From Gammaproteobacteria bacterium (GTDB lineage Bacteria > Pseudomonadota > Gammaproteobacteria > Cardiobacteriales > Wohlfahrtiimonadaceae), in contig BHEQ01000038.1 of the NCBI GenBank assembly GCA_003864535.1, positions 1 to 12,079 of the forward strand: a stretch of DNA of 12,079 nt, read 5' to 3'. Below, piece by piece: positions 1-7,372 of this stretch. Within the stretch, counting starts at the first letter, position 1; each line of letters starts with the position of its first letter. A model generated the notes under the pieces. It was not told the origin of the DNA. It saw nothing but the letters and a program-made list of their open reading frames with translations, and made no database searches. Made by a program: the position numbers and the translations under genes.

Positions 1-314
1 ACTTGAATCAGTGCCAGCTCTTTACCTGTAAAAGTATAAATAACTTTGAGCGCGGTAAATATTTTTGGATCTTCGCTCTCGCGGACGCTTTCAACTTTAA
101 TTGATAAGCCCGTAACTACTTGTTTTGCCTTTTTAAGGATAAATAACACATCAATCCCCGTACAGCCGCCAACGCCCATCAATAAGAGCTCCATTGGGGA
201 TGAACCGCGATTATTCCCACCTTTATCAATCGGTGCATCAATCACGACACCATGTCCGCTTGTTGCGGTAGCGACAAAGGTTAGCCCTTCAAGCCATTTT
301 ACTTCTGCTTGCAT
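1..314 (-). CDS. OsmC family protein, YhfA-like (3' end outside window)
   Basis: Reading the minus strand from the ATG at 314 gives 104 residues open to the window edge, so the C-terminal part is missing. The start MQAEVKWLEGLTF and the segment around residues 39-61 (SSPMELLLMGVGGCTGIDV) match the YhfA branch of the OsmC/Ohr family. C51 in the GGC motif corresponds to the first redox cysteine of the family; the second cysteine would lie beyond the edge. OsmC/Ohr proteins are cytosolic thiol-dependent hydroperoxide reductases, but the specific role of the YhfA branch is not established. The start is supported by an AGGAAA ribosome-binding site just upstream. It begins 21 bp after the stop of the AbgT-family gene on the same strand, so the two are probably co-transcribed. 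Confidence 0.85.
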   Translation of the reverse strand, partial: MQAEVKWLEGLTFVATATSGHGVVIDAPIDKGGNNRGSSPMELLLMGVGGCTGIDVLFILKKAKQVVTGLSIKVESVRESEDPKIFTALKVIYTFTGKELALIQ

Positions 315-335
315 ATTCGTATTTCCTATGTATTG

Positions 336-1874
336 TTAAAAATAAAATAAAGATGCGCCAGGACCTAAATCAAAACCAAGAGCGATCCAAGCAATTAATA
401 ATATCGACCAGCCAATTAAAAAAAGCACAGAATACGGTAACATAATTGCAACGACAGAGCCAACCCCAAGTTTTGGATTATATTTTTGACAAAAGGCGAC
501 AAAAAGTGGAAAGAACGGCATGGTTGGGGCAATAATATTTGTTACAGAATCACCAACACGTACCGCCGCTTGAGTTAATTCTGGGGATAGACCTAAAATC
601 ATAAACATTGGGACAAAAATAGGTGCCATAATCGCCCATTTGGCGGAATCTATCGCAATTAATAAATTTAAAAATGCACTTAAAATAACCAAGCCAATGA
701 CTAAACCTATTCCTGTTAAGCCTGCAAATTTGAGCGCACTTGCCCCTTTTATCGCAAGAATAATCCCTAGATTTGAATAATTAAAATAAGCGATAAATTG
801 GGCTGCAAAAAAGATCAGCACTAAAAATCCAGATAATTGCGCAATTGAGCGCGTCATCGCCTCTGCTATATCATTCCCACTTTTAAGATGTCCTGAGATA
901 AATCCAAATACAGAACCACAAAGAGCGAATCCGAACCCGATTAAAATAATCAAACTGCGCATAAATGGTGAGCCTGTTAACAGCCCTGTAACAGGGTTTC
1001 TTAAAATAGCACCAGTTGGAATGACGCACAGAAGAATTATCCCAATATAAAGTACTAAAGCCCATCCTGTCCATTTTAAGGCGCTAATATCTTGAGAGCT
1101 TGCTTGCGTTATCGGTTCAGATTCACCGTGATATGGCTCTAAACGAGGCTCGACAACCTTATCTGTCACCCATGTTCCAATCACGGTGATTAACAATGTT
1201 GAAACAATCATAAAATACCAATTACTTGTTGCGGCAACGGTATAATTTACATCAATTAATTTAGCGGCTTCAGTTGAAATACCTGCAAAAATTGCATCGG
1301 TCGCACCAATCAAAATGTTAGCACTCCATCCGCCAGAAACCCCCGCAAAAGCTGCGGATAAACCTGCAATTGGATGCCGATTAAACCCTAAAAAAATCAA
1401 ACCTGCGAGTGGTATTAAAACTACATAACCCACTGGAGATGCGATATTTGAGAAAATTCCTAAGAAAACAATAACGGCGGTGATTGCATATTTCGGGGTA
1501 ACTTTTACTAAATGGGACAGTAAAATGCGGATAAGACCTGAGCCTTCAGCAATACCTACACCTAGCATCATAAAAAAAACCGTGCCTAATGGGAAAAAAC
1601 TTGTAAAATTTGTAAGTACAGAACTTAACATAAAAAGAAGACCTTCTCTTGATAATAAGCTCTTAGATTCAACAAGTTGAGTTGTTAATACACCTTGATC
1701 TATTTTTTCAAAACTCGCACTAATATTCAAGCTACTAAAAATAGCAGAAAGAATAATTGCAAAAACCATTAATCCAATAAAGATGATAAAAGGATGCGGT
1801 AATTTATTGCCTGCACGCTCAATTTTATTGAGAACGCGTGTTAAAAAGCTAAGTTTAGGCTGGATTTGCGGCAT
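336..1874 (-). CDS. AbgT-family transporter (p-aminobenzoyl-glutamate / antimetabolite type)
   Basis: This 512-residue, highly hydrophobic inner-membrane protein has the usual length and opening of the AbgT family (LNKIERAGNKLPHPF at 15-29). Residues described as functionally important in Neisseria MtrF appear at a constant offset: D193, S410, W413, P431, R439, D442 and P450 (RVGDS at 439-443). Family members either import p-aminobenzoyl-glutamate (AbgT) or export sulfonamide-type antimetabolites (MtrF, YdaH); sequence alone does not separate these. No abgA/abgB hydrolase genes are seen here, which weakens a strict p-aminobenzoyl-glutamate utilisation role. The ATG at 1874 is preceded by AGGAA. 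It is divergent from tctC with a 196-bp gap and is followed by the OsmC gene. Confidence 0.9.
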   Translation of the reverse strand: MPQIQPKLSFLTRVLNKIERAGNKLPHPFIIFIGLMVFAIILSAIFSSLNISASFEKIDQGVLTTQLVESKSLLSREGLLFMLSSVLTNFTSFFPLGTVFFMMLGVGIAEGSGLIRILLSHLVKVTPKYAITAVIVFLGIFSNIASPVGYVVLIPLAGLIFLGFNRHPIAGLSAAFAGVSGGWSANILIGATDAIFAGISTEAAKLIDVNYTVAATSNWYFMIVSTLLITVIGTWVTDKVVEPRLEPYHGESEPITQASSQDISALKWTGWALVLYIGIILLCVIPTGAILRNPVTGLLTGSPFMRSLIILIGFGFALCGSVFGFISGHLKSGNDIAEAMTRSIAQLSGFLVLIFFAAQFIAYFNYSNLGIILAIKGASALKFAGLTGIGLVIGLVILSAFLNLLIAIDSAKWAIMAPIFVPMFMILGLSPELTQAAVRVGDSVTNIIAPTMPFFPLFVAFCQKYNPKLGVGSVVAIMLPYSVLFLIGWSILLIAWIALGFDLGPGASLFYF

Positions 1875-2070
1875 AAATATATTCCTAAGATTAGTTTAAA
1901 AGTAACTTATCCTAAAGCATTTTTTAGATTCATTTAAGCATTATTTAACGCTAAGCTTATTTCTTAAAATAATAAGGATAGACATTTAAATAAAATAATT
2001 TTATGCTTAAGCTCAGCTGTTTAGTATAAGACAGATAATAATATTAATATAATTATAAGAGGATAACAAT
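1875..2070. promoter_or_regulatory. Divergent intergenic region between abgT-type gene and tctC
   Basis: This very AT-rich 196-bp gap must hold the promoters for both divergent units. On the plus strand a TATAAG at about 2025-2030 could serve as a -10 for tctC, and AGAGGA lies 8 bp before the tctC ATG. No convincing -35 element, operator palindrome or FNR/CRP box was found by eye, so individual promoter elements are not called. Confidence 0.4.
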
Positions 2071-3060
2071 ATGAAAAAACAATATTTAACCTATGCAGCA
2101 CTTGCGCTTCTGTTGGCACCATTACATCAATTAGCAGCACAGGAGCAACCGAGAAGACCTGAGTGTATTGCGCCCGCAAAGCCTGGTGGTGGCTTTGATT
2201 TAACCTGTAAACTTGCGCAAAATGGGCTTAAAAATGCAGGTCTCTTAAAAGCTCCAATGCGCGTAACTTATATGCCAGGTGGCGTTGGTGCGGTTGCTTA
2301 TAACGCGGTGATAACCCAGCGCAGCGCAGATTATAATAATATTGTGGCGTTCTCGAGTGGCTCTTTATTAAATATCGCACAGGGAAAATTTGGACGTTAT
2401 GATGAAAAACAAGTCCGCTGGCTTGCCGCTATTGGTACAGATTATGGCTCAATTTCAGTTAGAGCCGATTCTCCCTATCAAAATTTAGGTGATCTAATTA
2501 ATGCTTTGAAAAATGATCCGAAAAAGGTTGTTTTTGGCGCAGGTGGAAGCATTGGTGGTCAAGATTGGATGCAAACTGCGTTAATCGCAAGGGCAGCTGG
2601 GATTGATCCAAAAGAGATGCGCTACGTTGCCTTTGAAGGAGGCGGGGAGACCTTAACTGCAATGTTAGGTAATCATATTCATGTGACAAGTAGTGGCATC
2701 GCTGAAATCGCTCCGCAACTTGAGGCAAAAAAAATAAGAATCCTTGCCGTCCTTGCAGATGAGCGTCTAACAGGCAAGCTTGCACAAATTCCTACCGCAA
2801 AAGAGCAAGGATTTGATATAAGTTGGCCGGTTATTCGTGGTTTTTATGTAGGTCCTAAAGTTAGCGATGCTCAGTATTCTTGGTGGCAACAGCAATTTGA
2901 GACTATGCTTGCAAGTGATGATTTTGCAAAACTGCGTGCACAAAGAGATTTATTTCCGCTAAATATAACAGGCAAAGACTTAGATAGTTTGATCTTAAAA
3001 CAAGTGGCCCAATATAGAATATTAGCCCATGAATTTGGATTAATTGCAGATGAAAAATAA
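2071..3060 (+). CDS. tctC: Tripartite tricarboxylate transporter, periplasmic binding protein
   Basis: This 329-residue protein starts with a Sec signal peptide (residues 1 to about 23, cleavage near LAAQ|E). It carries the TctC signature just after it: RPECIAPAKPGGGFDLTCKL (30-48) with C32 and C46, then MRVTYMPGGVGAVAYN. This resembles the citrate/tricarboxylate-binding protein of Salmonella more than a generic Bug-family protein. In the cell it would capture tricarboxylates in the periplasm and deliver them to TctA/TctB. It is the first gene of tctCBA, the canonical order, but is separated from tctB by an unusually long 167-bp gap. AGAGGA before the ATG supports the start. No tctD/tctE two-component regulator is visible. 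Substrate is inferred, not shown. Confidence 0.92.
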   Translation: MKKQYLTYAALALLLAPLHQLAAQEQPRRPECIAPAKPGGGFDLTCKLAQNGLKNAGLLKAPMRVTYMPGGVGAVAYNAVITQRSADYNNIVAFSSGSLLNIAQGKFGRYDEKQVRWLAAIGTDYGSISVRADSPYQNLGDLINALKNDPKKVVFGAGGSIGGQDWMQTALIARAAGIDPKEMRYVAFEGGGETLTAMLGNHIHVTSSGIAEIAPQLEAKKIRILAVLADERLTGKLAQIPTAKEQGFDISWPVIRGFYVGPKVSDAQYSWWQQQFETMLASDDFAKLRAQRDLFPLNITGKDLDSLILKQVAQYRILAHEFGLIADEK

Positions 3061-3227
3061 ATAAAATAATCTAATTTATAGAAGCAATTTAATCTTACCA
3101 AAGTACATCTGTTTTTATAGCAAACAAGTCATACAAGCAATATAAGCCTTTAAGTTAATTACGCTTTTACTCTATAAATTCATATTAATAGATGTGCCTA
3201 TAAATATACCGATCAAAGGAGATCATT
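3061..3227. repeat. tctC-tctB gap with fragments resembling the dispersed repeat ends
   Basis: Two short stretches resemble the termini of the repeat family found at 8463, 9278 and 10803. 3071-3084 equals the reverse complement of its left arm (CTAATTTATAGAAG), and 3184-3200 resembles its right terminus (TTAATAGATGTGCCTA). Their mutual orientation does not fit one simple copy and the centre is not recognisable, so this is at best a decayed or composite remnant. In AT-rich DNA chance cannot be excluded. The end of the gap holds the strong tctB ribosome-binding site AAGGAG. Confidence 0.3.
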
Positions 3228-3671
3228 ATGCTCACGCGTTATTTTGCTTTAATTTTACTGATTATTTCTGCCGTATTGATGCTCATTGCCAAAAATTTTA
3301 TATCCCCTTTTAACTATGATCCTGTAGGACCGCGTGCTTATCCTCTTTTATTATTAATCCTATTAAGTGGTTGCTCTTTATGGCTATTATTTAAGCCAAA
3401 AATATCCCTCCCTGCCATTCCAAAAATGCTGATTATACGTGCAATAATTTGTGTAATTATCCTCTTAAGTTACGCATTTTTATTTCAACCAGCAGGATTT
3501 ATATTAAGTAGCTTATTGGCTATCTTTAGCTTGGGTATATTATTTGGAGGAGCGCCAATTTATTGTGCCTTAACTGGAATAATTATGAGCATATCTTTGT
3601 TTATATTATTTGATTCTATCCTAGATGTTCCTTTACCTTTAGGCATATTAACGTTTATATTTGGGAGCTAA
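3228..3671 (+). CDS. tctB: Tripartite tricarboxylate transporter, small membrane subunit
   Basis: This 147-residue protein is almost entirely hydrophobic, with about four to five predicted membrane spans. The sequence is poorly conserved, as is usual for TctB. The family-like GPRAYP motif follows the first span (residues 34-39) and VPLPLG lies near the C-terminus. TctB pairs with TctA in the inner membrane. An excellent AAGGAG ribosome-binding site six bases before the ATG fixes the start. The stop is only 2 bp before the tctA start, so tctB and tctA are certainly one transcriptional unit. Assignment depends on both topology and position between tctC and tctA. Confidence 0.88.
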   Translation: MLTRYFALILLIISAVLMLIAKNFISPFNYDPVGPRAYPLLLLILLSGCSLWLLFKPKISLPAIPKMLIIRAIICVIILLSYAFLFQPAGFILSSLLAIFSLGILFGGAPIYCALTGIIMSISLFILFDSILDVPLPLGILTFIFGS

Positions 3672-3673
3672 GT

Positions 3674-5167
3674 ATGGATACTTTACATTTTTTATGGCAA
3701 GGTTTTAGTGTTGCAACACGCCCTGAGAATTTATTAGTCGCTTTTTGTGGCTCGTTTATCGGCACAATTGTTGGATTACTCCCAGGACTTGGTCCAATTA
3801 ATGGTGTCGCTATTTTATTGCCGCTTGCATTTGCGCTAGGTTTACCACCTGAAACAGCCTTAATTCTACTTGCAGCGGTTTATTTAGGCTGTGAATATGG
3901 TGGACGTATTTCTGCAATATTACTCAATGTCCCAGGAGATGCAGCAGCGGTTATGACCACGCTTGACGGCTACCCACTTGCAAAACAAGGTAAAGCTGGG
4001 ATTGCACTTTCTTTATCTGCGGTTAGCTCATTTATTGGCAGTATAATTGCCACTTGTGGGGTAGTTTTTTTTGCGCCATTACTTGCAAAGTGGGCGGTAG
4101 CTTTTGGACCTGCTGAATATTTTGTCTTGATGGTTTTTGCAATCGCCTGTCTTGCTGGAATGGTTGGGGATAATCCTGTTAAAACTATCATAGCTGCGCT
4201 CATAGGTCTTACCCTTGCAACAGTTGGGATTGACTCATCAACAGGTATTTATCGCTTTACATTTGGGCAAATTGGGCTCTCAGATGGTATCCAATTCATT
4301 CTTGTTGTCATTGGATTTTTTAGTATTAGTGAGATTCTAATGATGCTAGAAAAAACTCATAGCGGTCAAAAAGTAACCCGTGCCAGTGGACGACTTTTAT
4401 TTAATTTTAAAGAATTTTGCTCTACATTTTGGACTATGATCCGCAGTGCGATTAGCGGTTTTATCATTGGAACTTTACCAGGAGCTGGCGCAACTATTGC
4501 AAGCGCGCTTGCGTATATGACCGAGAAAAAAATAGCTGGAGAAAAAGGATCTTTTGGGGAGGGCGATTTACGTGGTTTAGCAGCTCCTGAGGCTGCAAAT
4601 AATGCCTCAGCTTGCGGCTCTTTAATCCCGATGCTAACTCTTGGTGTACCAGGTTCTGGCACAACCGCAGTCATGATAGGTGCTCTTTCTTTATATAATA
4701 TAACCCCAGGACCATTATTGTTTGAACAGCAACCTGATGTTGTTTGGGGGCTAATTGCATCTCTCTTTATATGCAATGTTCTTTTACTAATCATGAACTT
4801 ACCTCTAGTTGGATTTTTTGCAAAAATACTACTTGTGCCTAATTGGATTTTAGTACCAACTATTGCCGCAATTAGTTTAGTTGGCGTATATGCAGTGCAT
4901 AGTACAAGTTTTGATTTAATCCTAATGATAGGCTTGGGCGTATTTGGGTACATTTTACGTAAATTAAATTTCCCTTTATCCGCTTTAATTTTAGGTTTTG
5001 TTTTAGGGGAGCTTATGGAAGATAATTTACGCCGCGCACTTTCAATATCAAATGGAGAGCTAAATATCTTATGGTCAGGCAATATAACCCTATGTTTATG
5101 GCTCCTAATTGCGTTAGTTTTATGCTTACCATTTTTGCGTAAGCGCAAGTTATCTGCGAAAGTGTAA
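3674..5167 (+). CDS. tctA: Tripartite tricarboxylate transporter, large permease subunit
   Basis: This 497-residue integral membrane permease has about ten or more spans and both TctA repeat motifs. GLLPGLGP at 34-41 is followed by CEYGGRISAILLNVPGDAAA (73-92); the second half has PGAGATIAS (269-277), APEAANNASACG (304-315) and TLGVPGSGTTAVM (322-334). It is the cation-coupled translocation subunit that works with TctB and TctC. Length and motifs are full, with no sign of damage. Its GGAG ribosome-binding site lies inside the 3' end of tctB, and the ATG is 2 bp after the tctB stop. The strong resemblance to Salmonella TctA favours citrate or another tricarboxylate as substrate; this is inference. 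Confidence 0.94.
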   Translation: MDTLHFLWQGFSVATRPENLLVAFCGSFIGTIVGLLPGLGPINGVAILLPLAFALGLPPETALILLAAVYLGCEYGGRISAILLNVPGDAAAVMTTLDGYPLAKQGKAGIALSLSAVSSFIGSIIATCGVVFFAPLLAKWAVAFGPAEYFVLMVFAIACLAGMVGDNPVKTIIAALIGLTLATVGIDSSTGIYRFTFGQIGLSDGIQFILVVIGFFSISEILMMLEKTHSGQKVTRASGRLLFNFKEFCSTFWTMIRSAISGFIIGTLPGAGATIASALAYMTEKKIAGEKGSFGEGDLRGLAAPEAANNASACGSLIPMLTLGVPGSGTTAVMIGALSLYNITPGPLLFEQQPDVVWGLIASLFICNVLLLIMNLPLVGFFAKILLVPNWILVPTIAAISLVGVYAVHSTSFDLILMIGLGVFGYILRKLNFPLSALILGFVLGELMEDNLRRALSISNGELNILWSGNITLCLWLLIALVLCLPFLRKRKLSAKV

Positions 5168-5172
5168 ATCAG

Positions 5173-5226
5173 AATAAATAATAACTGGTGAGATAACAGA
5201 TAGATACACCAAGTTAATAATTATTT
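5173..5226. terminator. Imperfect inverted repeat between tctA and the converging minus-strand genes
   Basis: The arm at about 5180-5190 (ATAACTGGTG core) pairs with 5207-5218 (CACCAAGTTAAT) through a single bulge around a 16-base loop. Weaker A/T pairing extends the stem on both sides. It begins 6 bp after the tctA stop and overlaps the stop of the minus-strand remnant ending at 5214. It could act as a bidirectional terminator, but it lacks a GC-rich stem and a clean U-tract. Confidence 0.35.
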
Positions 5227-5396
5227 AGCGGCATCATTTTAGAAAAAATATTAGGATAAGATTTAATTAGATGGGTATAGTCTTTTTTTATAACATTAAT
5301 AGCCGCATCATAGTCGTCACTTTTATATATTATTTGAGTTTTAGCAATACTCAAAATATTAATAATTAACAAACTTATCTAGTTATATTTTTTCAT
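5214..5396 (-). pseudogene. Short secreted-type ORF interrupted by an amber codon
   Basis: Reading the minus strand from the ATG at 5396 gives a 60-codon frame with an in-frame TAG at codon 6 (5379-5381), ending in TAA at 5214-5216. Ignoring the stop, the product starts MKKYN, then a hydrophobic run (ISLLIINILSIAKTQ, residues 7-21) that looks like a signal peptide. A soluble segment follows, with DYDAAINVIKKDYTHLIKSY at residues 28-47. The ATG overlaps the TGA of the upstream gene as ATGA, the usual sign of translational coupling, so this frame was probably once expressed. No family was recognised. A rescue start at the TTG of codon 9 is possible but would leave a shortened leader with no ribosome-binding site. 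Confidence 0.5.
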
Positions 5397-6183
5397 ATTA
5401 TTTCCTTGTTATCAGATAATAACTCTAATGAATTTTGGTCAACCCATAATAAGTTATTATTTATAAGTATTTGAACAAAAAACTGATTATTAAAAATCTC
5501 TGCGTCTTTAATTTCACATTCAACGCCCCCGATAATTACTTCACTTTCTTTAAAAAAATCATGACTTTTAGTATATACCATGCTGTTTTTACTCAAAAAA
5601 AACTTTATATTATTTATTTCTTCCCCAGAGGATGTAATATATTTAATTTTATTATTAATCTTTCCTATAAATATGCCATCTTTATTTTCAGATGGGAGTT
5701 CAATGCCAATACCACATTGTTTCAACAAGAGCATTGGATCTTGACAATATGCGTCAAGCCACCATTTAGCATAGTCTTTATATATTGATAGAAGCTCTCC
5801 ATCTGTTGTTATGATTGGATTAGTAAGAGTAATATCAATTTTTTCAATTTTATTGGGGCTAGCATTTATTTTATAAAGATCATAAGTTGTATTTACTTGA
5901 GAAGAGGCGGTCTGAACAGCGAGTATATTTTGATTTAACAAAATAATACTCAATGAATCATCAGCGTCATCAATCTCATCATGTTCTAAAAAAATCTGAA
6001 AATGCTCATCATTATCAAATTTATAGAATAAGCCTTCTTTATTGATCAATAGTTCAATATTTAATTGCGGAATAACTAGTTGTTTATTATCTTCAAGATA
6101 AAAATAAACCCTTTTGCGGCGAATGAAGTACTAAAGAAAAACAAAATACACACAAGACATACTCTGATGTTATTGTTAATCAT
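5393..6183 (-). pseudogene. Hypothetical secreted protein, broken by a single-base frameshift
   Basis: Translation from the ATG at 6183 (AAAGGA upstream) gives a clear signal peptide, MINNNIRVCLVCILFFFSTS at 1-20 then FAA. It then reads GFIFIL and stops at TAG (6076-6078). Shifting to the -1 frame at the A-run (6112-6115) gives an uninterrupted 240-codon continuation that begins KRVYFYLEDNKQLVIPQ and ends at TGA 5393-5395. The natural product would be about 263 residues: a signal peptide plus an acidic, Asn/Ile-rich soluble domain with a WW pair, YCQDP and KQCGIGIE in the middle. The simplest explanation is loss of one A from the run. A shorter frame starting at TTG 6049 is open but has no ribosome-binding site or leader. 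No family recognised. The start overlaps the end of the upstream remnant; the end overlaps the next ATG. Confidence 0.6.
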
Positions 6184-6271
6184 TTCCACGTTCCTTTATA
6201 TTCAGAAGATTTGCTCCAAAATCCAAACTCATCCATGCGCTGTTTTCAGATTCTTTTAGGATAGTATTCAA
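6176..6271 (-). pseudogene. Short remnant ORF between ubiV and the frameshifted secreted gene
   Basis: A 31-codon open frame on the minus strand runs from a TTG that overlaps the ubiV stop (TTGA) to TAA at 6176-6178. It reads LNTILKESENSAW and then MSLDFGANLLNIKERGND. It has plausible protein character but is too short to assign. Its last 8 bases overlap the start of the secreted-protein gene. A second frame in the same place (ATG at 6236 to TGA at 6180) also overlaps that start as ATGA, so which frame was coding is unsure. It may be the 3' end of a gene whose front was deleted up to the ubiV stop. Confidence 0.3.
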
Positions 6272-7323
6272 GCCTCATCGACCGATAACTCCATCTTCGC
6301 ACTTGCATTTAATGCCTGTTGATACATCCCCGCTTGTCCATACCAATAACCATCACATTCATCCCGCGCATTTGCAGCTAGAGTGTAATTTGGGTCAGCT
6401 TGTTTTTTGCGATAATGCTCAAGCATATCTAGCGTCTCAAGTCCTAAGGGGGATAATCTTATCATATCAACAAGCCCTCCCATCTCATTAATTGCATTAA
6501 TTAATTGATAACATGCGCCACTTTGAGTTTGAATACCATTCATGGTAAATAAACGTTTTCCTTCTTGGGAGAATAAAGCGCGCCCTGTTTTATCTTTAAT
6601 GCAGCAAATATCACAATCAGCTTTAGTTTTATCTTCTGCACGCGCGCTAAAACAGCGTGCTGAAAGTGCAAGAGGCAAATAACCATAGCTAAATACTTCA
6701 ACTTCAAACTTGCCCAAAATATCTAACTCGCGTGCTTGATTAAGAATATTAAACAGCCATTCTTTGGATAATTCAACAGGCATACACCACCGCCGCATTC
6801 CATTTTTAAGAAGGATTTTTAAGGCTTGGGCGTTATAGCAATTTAAAGCAGGTCCGGCAACAAAAGGTAAGTTACGCGCTGCACATAGATTTACCCCTGC
6901 AAGATCATTCGCCTCTATCATAAATTCGCCATTATCAACACAGCGTTTAACATCATTTAATTTAGATGGCGATTCAACTAGAGCTAATGTGCTAATTACT
7001 ACTTGCTTACCAAATTTGGCGATATCCTGAGCTTGCGCAAACCAATCTTGAAAAAGTAATTCTTTACGCTTAGAACAGACGCTTTCACCCACATAAATAC
7101 AATCCGCAGTTGATGCTTTAGCCGCTTCATAAAATGCTAATACTTCTTGTTTTTCCCAGCAATAAAGCAATGGACCTAAAGATAGTTTTGCTTGATTTAT
7201 AGGTTGATCTGAGGATAAGTCTGAGGATAAGCTTGAGGATAAATCTGTTGATAAAGCTGCGGGCATGTTTGTTGATAAATCTGTTGATAATATTGTGGGT
7301 AACTTTGTGGATATATTTTGCAT
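6268..7323 (-). CDS. ubiV: O2-independent ubiquinone hydroxylation protein UbiV, with repeat-bearing N-terminal extension
   Basis: This 351-residue U32-family protein acts with UbiU to hydroxylate the ubiquinone ring without oxygen, probably using prephenate as oxygen donor. The conserved part begins at about residue 46 (KLSLGPLLYCWEK). The four 4Fe-4S cysteines of E. coli UbiV (C39, C180, C193, C197) are all present here with a constant +44 offset: C83, C224, C237 and C241. Other family signatures are STLALVES (111-118), NCYNAQALKILLK (161-173) and RWCMPVELS (178-186). The extra 44 N-terminal residues are low-complexity Leu-Ser-Thr-Asp repeats coded by a 12-bp tandem repeat. There is no start codon nearer the conserved part than the ATG of codon 20 (7266). 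Neither start has a clear ribosome-binding site, so the true start is uncertain. It lies 49 bp after ubiU. Confidence 0.93.
   Translation of the reverse strand: MQNISTKLPTILSTDLSTNMPAALSTDLSSSLSSDLSSDQPINQAKLSLGPLLYCWEKQEVLAFYEAAKASTADCIYVGESVCSKRKELLFQDWFAQAQDIAKFGKQVVISTLALVESPSKLNDVKRCVDNGEFMIEANDLAGVNLCAARNLPFVAGPALNCYNAQALKILLKNGMRRWCMPVELSKEWLFNILNQARELDILGKFEVEVFSYGYLPLALSARCFSARAEDKTKADCDICCIKDKTGRALFSQEGKRLFTMNGIQTQSGACYQLINAINEMGGLVDMIRLSPLGLETLDMLEHYRKKQADPNYTLAANARDECDGYWYGQAGMYQQALNASAKMELSVDEA
7207..7314 (-). repeat. Nine-unit 12-bp tandem repeat with DnaA-box-like 9-mers, inside ubiV
   Basis: Read on the minus strand, nine 12-bp units follow one another without gaps. Three are TTATCAACA plus three bases and three are TTATCCTCA plus three bases. 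The others start ATATCCACA, TTACCCACA and ATGCCCGCA. Apart from the ATGCCCGCA unit, every 9-mer differs from the DnaA box TTATCCACA at exactly one position. The units are in frame and encode tetrapeptides such as LSTD, LSSD, LSTN. Because each is four codons, copy-number change would not shift the frame. Confidence 0.85.
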
Positions 7324-7372
7324 AACTTTTTACTTTATAGTTTAGGGGCTTCTTAGGTTTATAATAATGCGC

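Noticed and set aside
46..339. A 97-codon plus-strand open frame at the left edge
   Set aside because: It is the antisense shadow of the OsmC-family gene, whose minus-strand translation matches the family well.
4366..5148. A 260-codon open frame on the minus strand within tctA
   Set aside because: It lies wholly antisense to a strongly conserved permease gene, has a basic low-complexity composition typical of antisense frames, and has no ribosome-binding site.
5393..6049. Treating the 218-codon frame starting at TTG 6049 as an intact cytosolic gene
   Set aside because: There is no ribosome-binding site, and the same frame continues upstream to a coupled signal peptide one base out of phase, so a frameshifted longer gene explains it better.
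6180..6236. An 18-codon frame (ATG 6236 to TGA 6180) overlapping the secreted gene start as ATGA
   Set aside because: The alternative frame ending at 6176 reads more like protein and is longer; both are too short to decide, so only one remnant is listed.
7207..7314. The 12-bp array as a chromosomal origin (oriC)
   Set aside because: It lies inside a coding sequence, has no perfect DnaA box, no adjacent AT-rich unwinding element distinct from the background, and no dnaA/dnaN/gidA neighbours.
7341..7372. AGGGGCTTCT in the ubiU-ubiV gap as a further repeat copy
   Set aside because: Only about 10 bases match the repeat left end, and the conserved 29-base block is absent.
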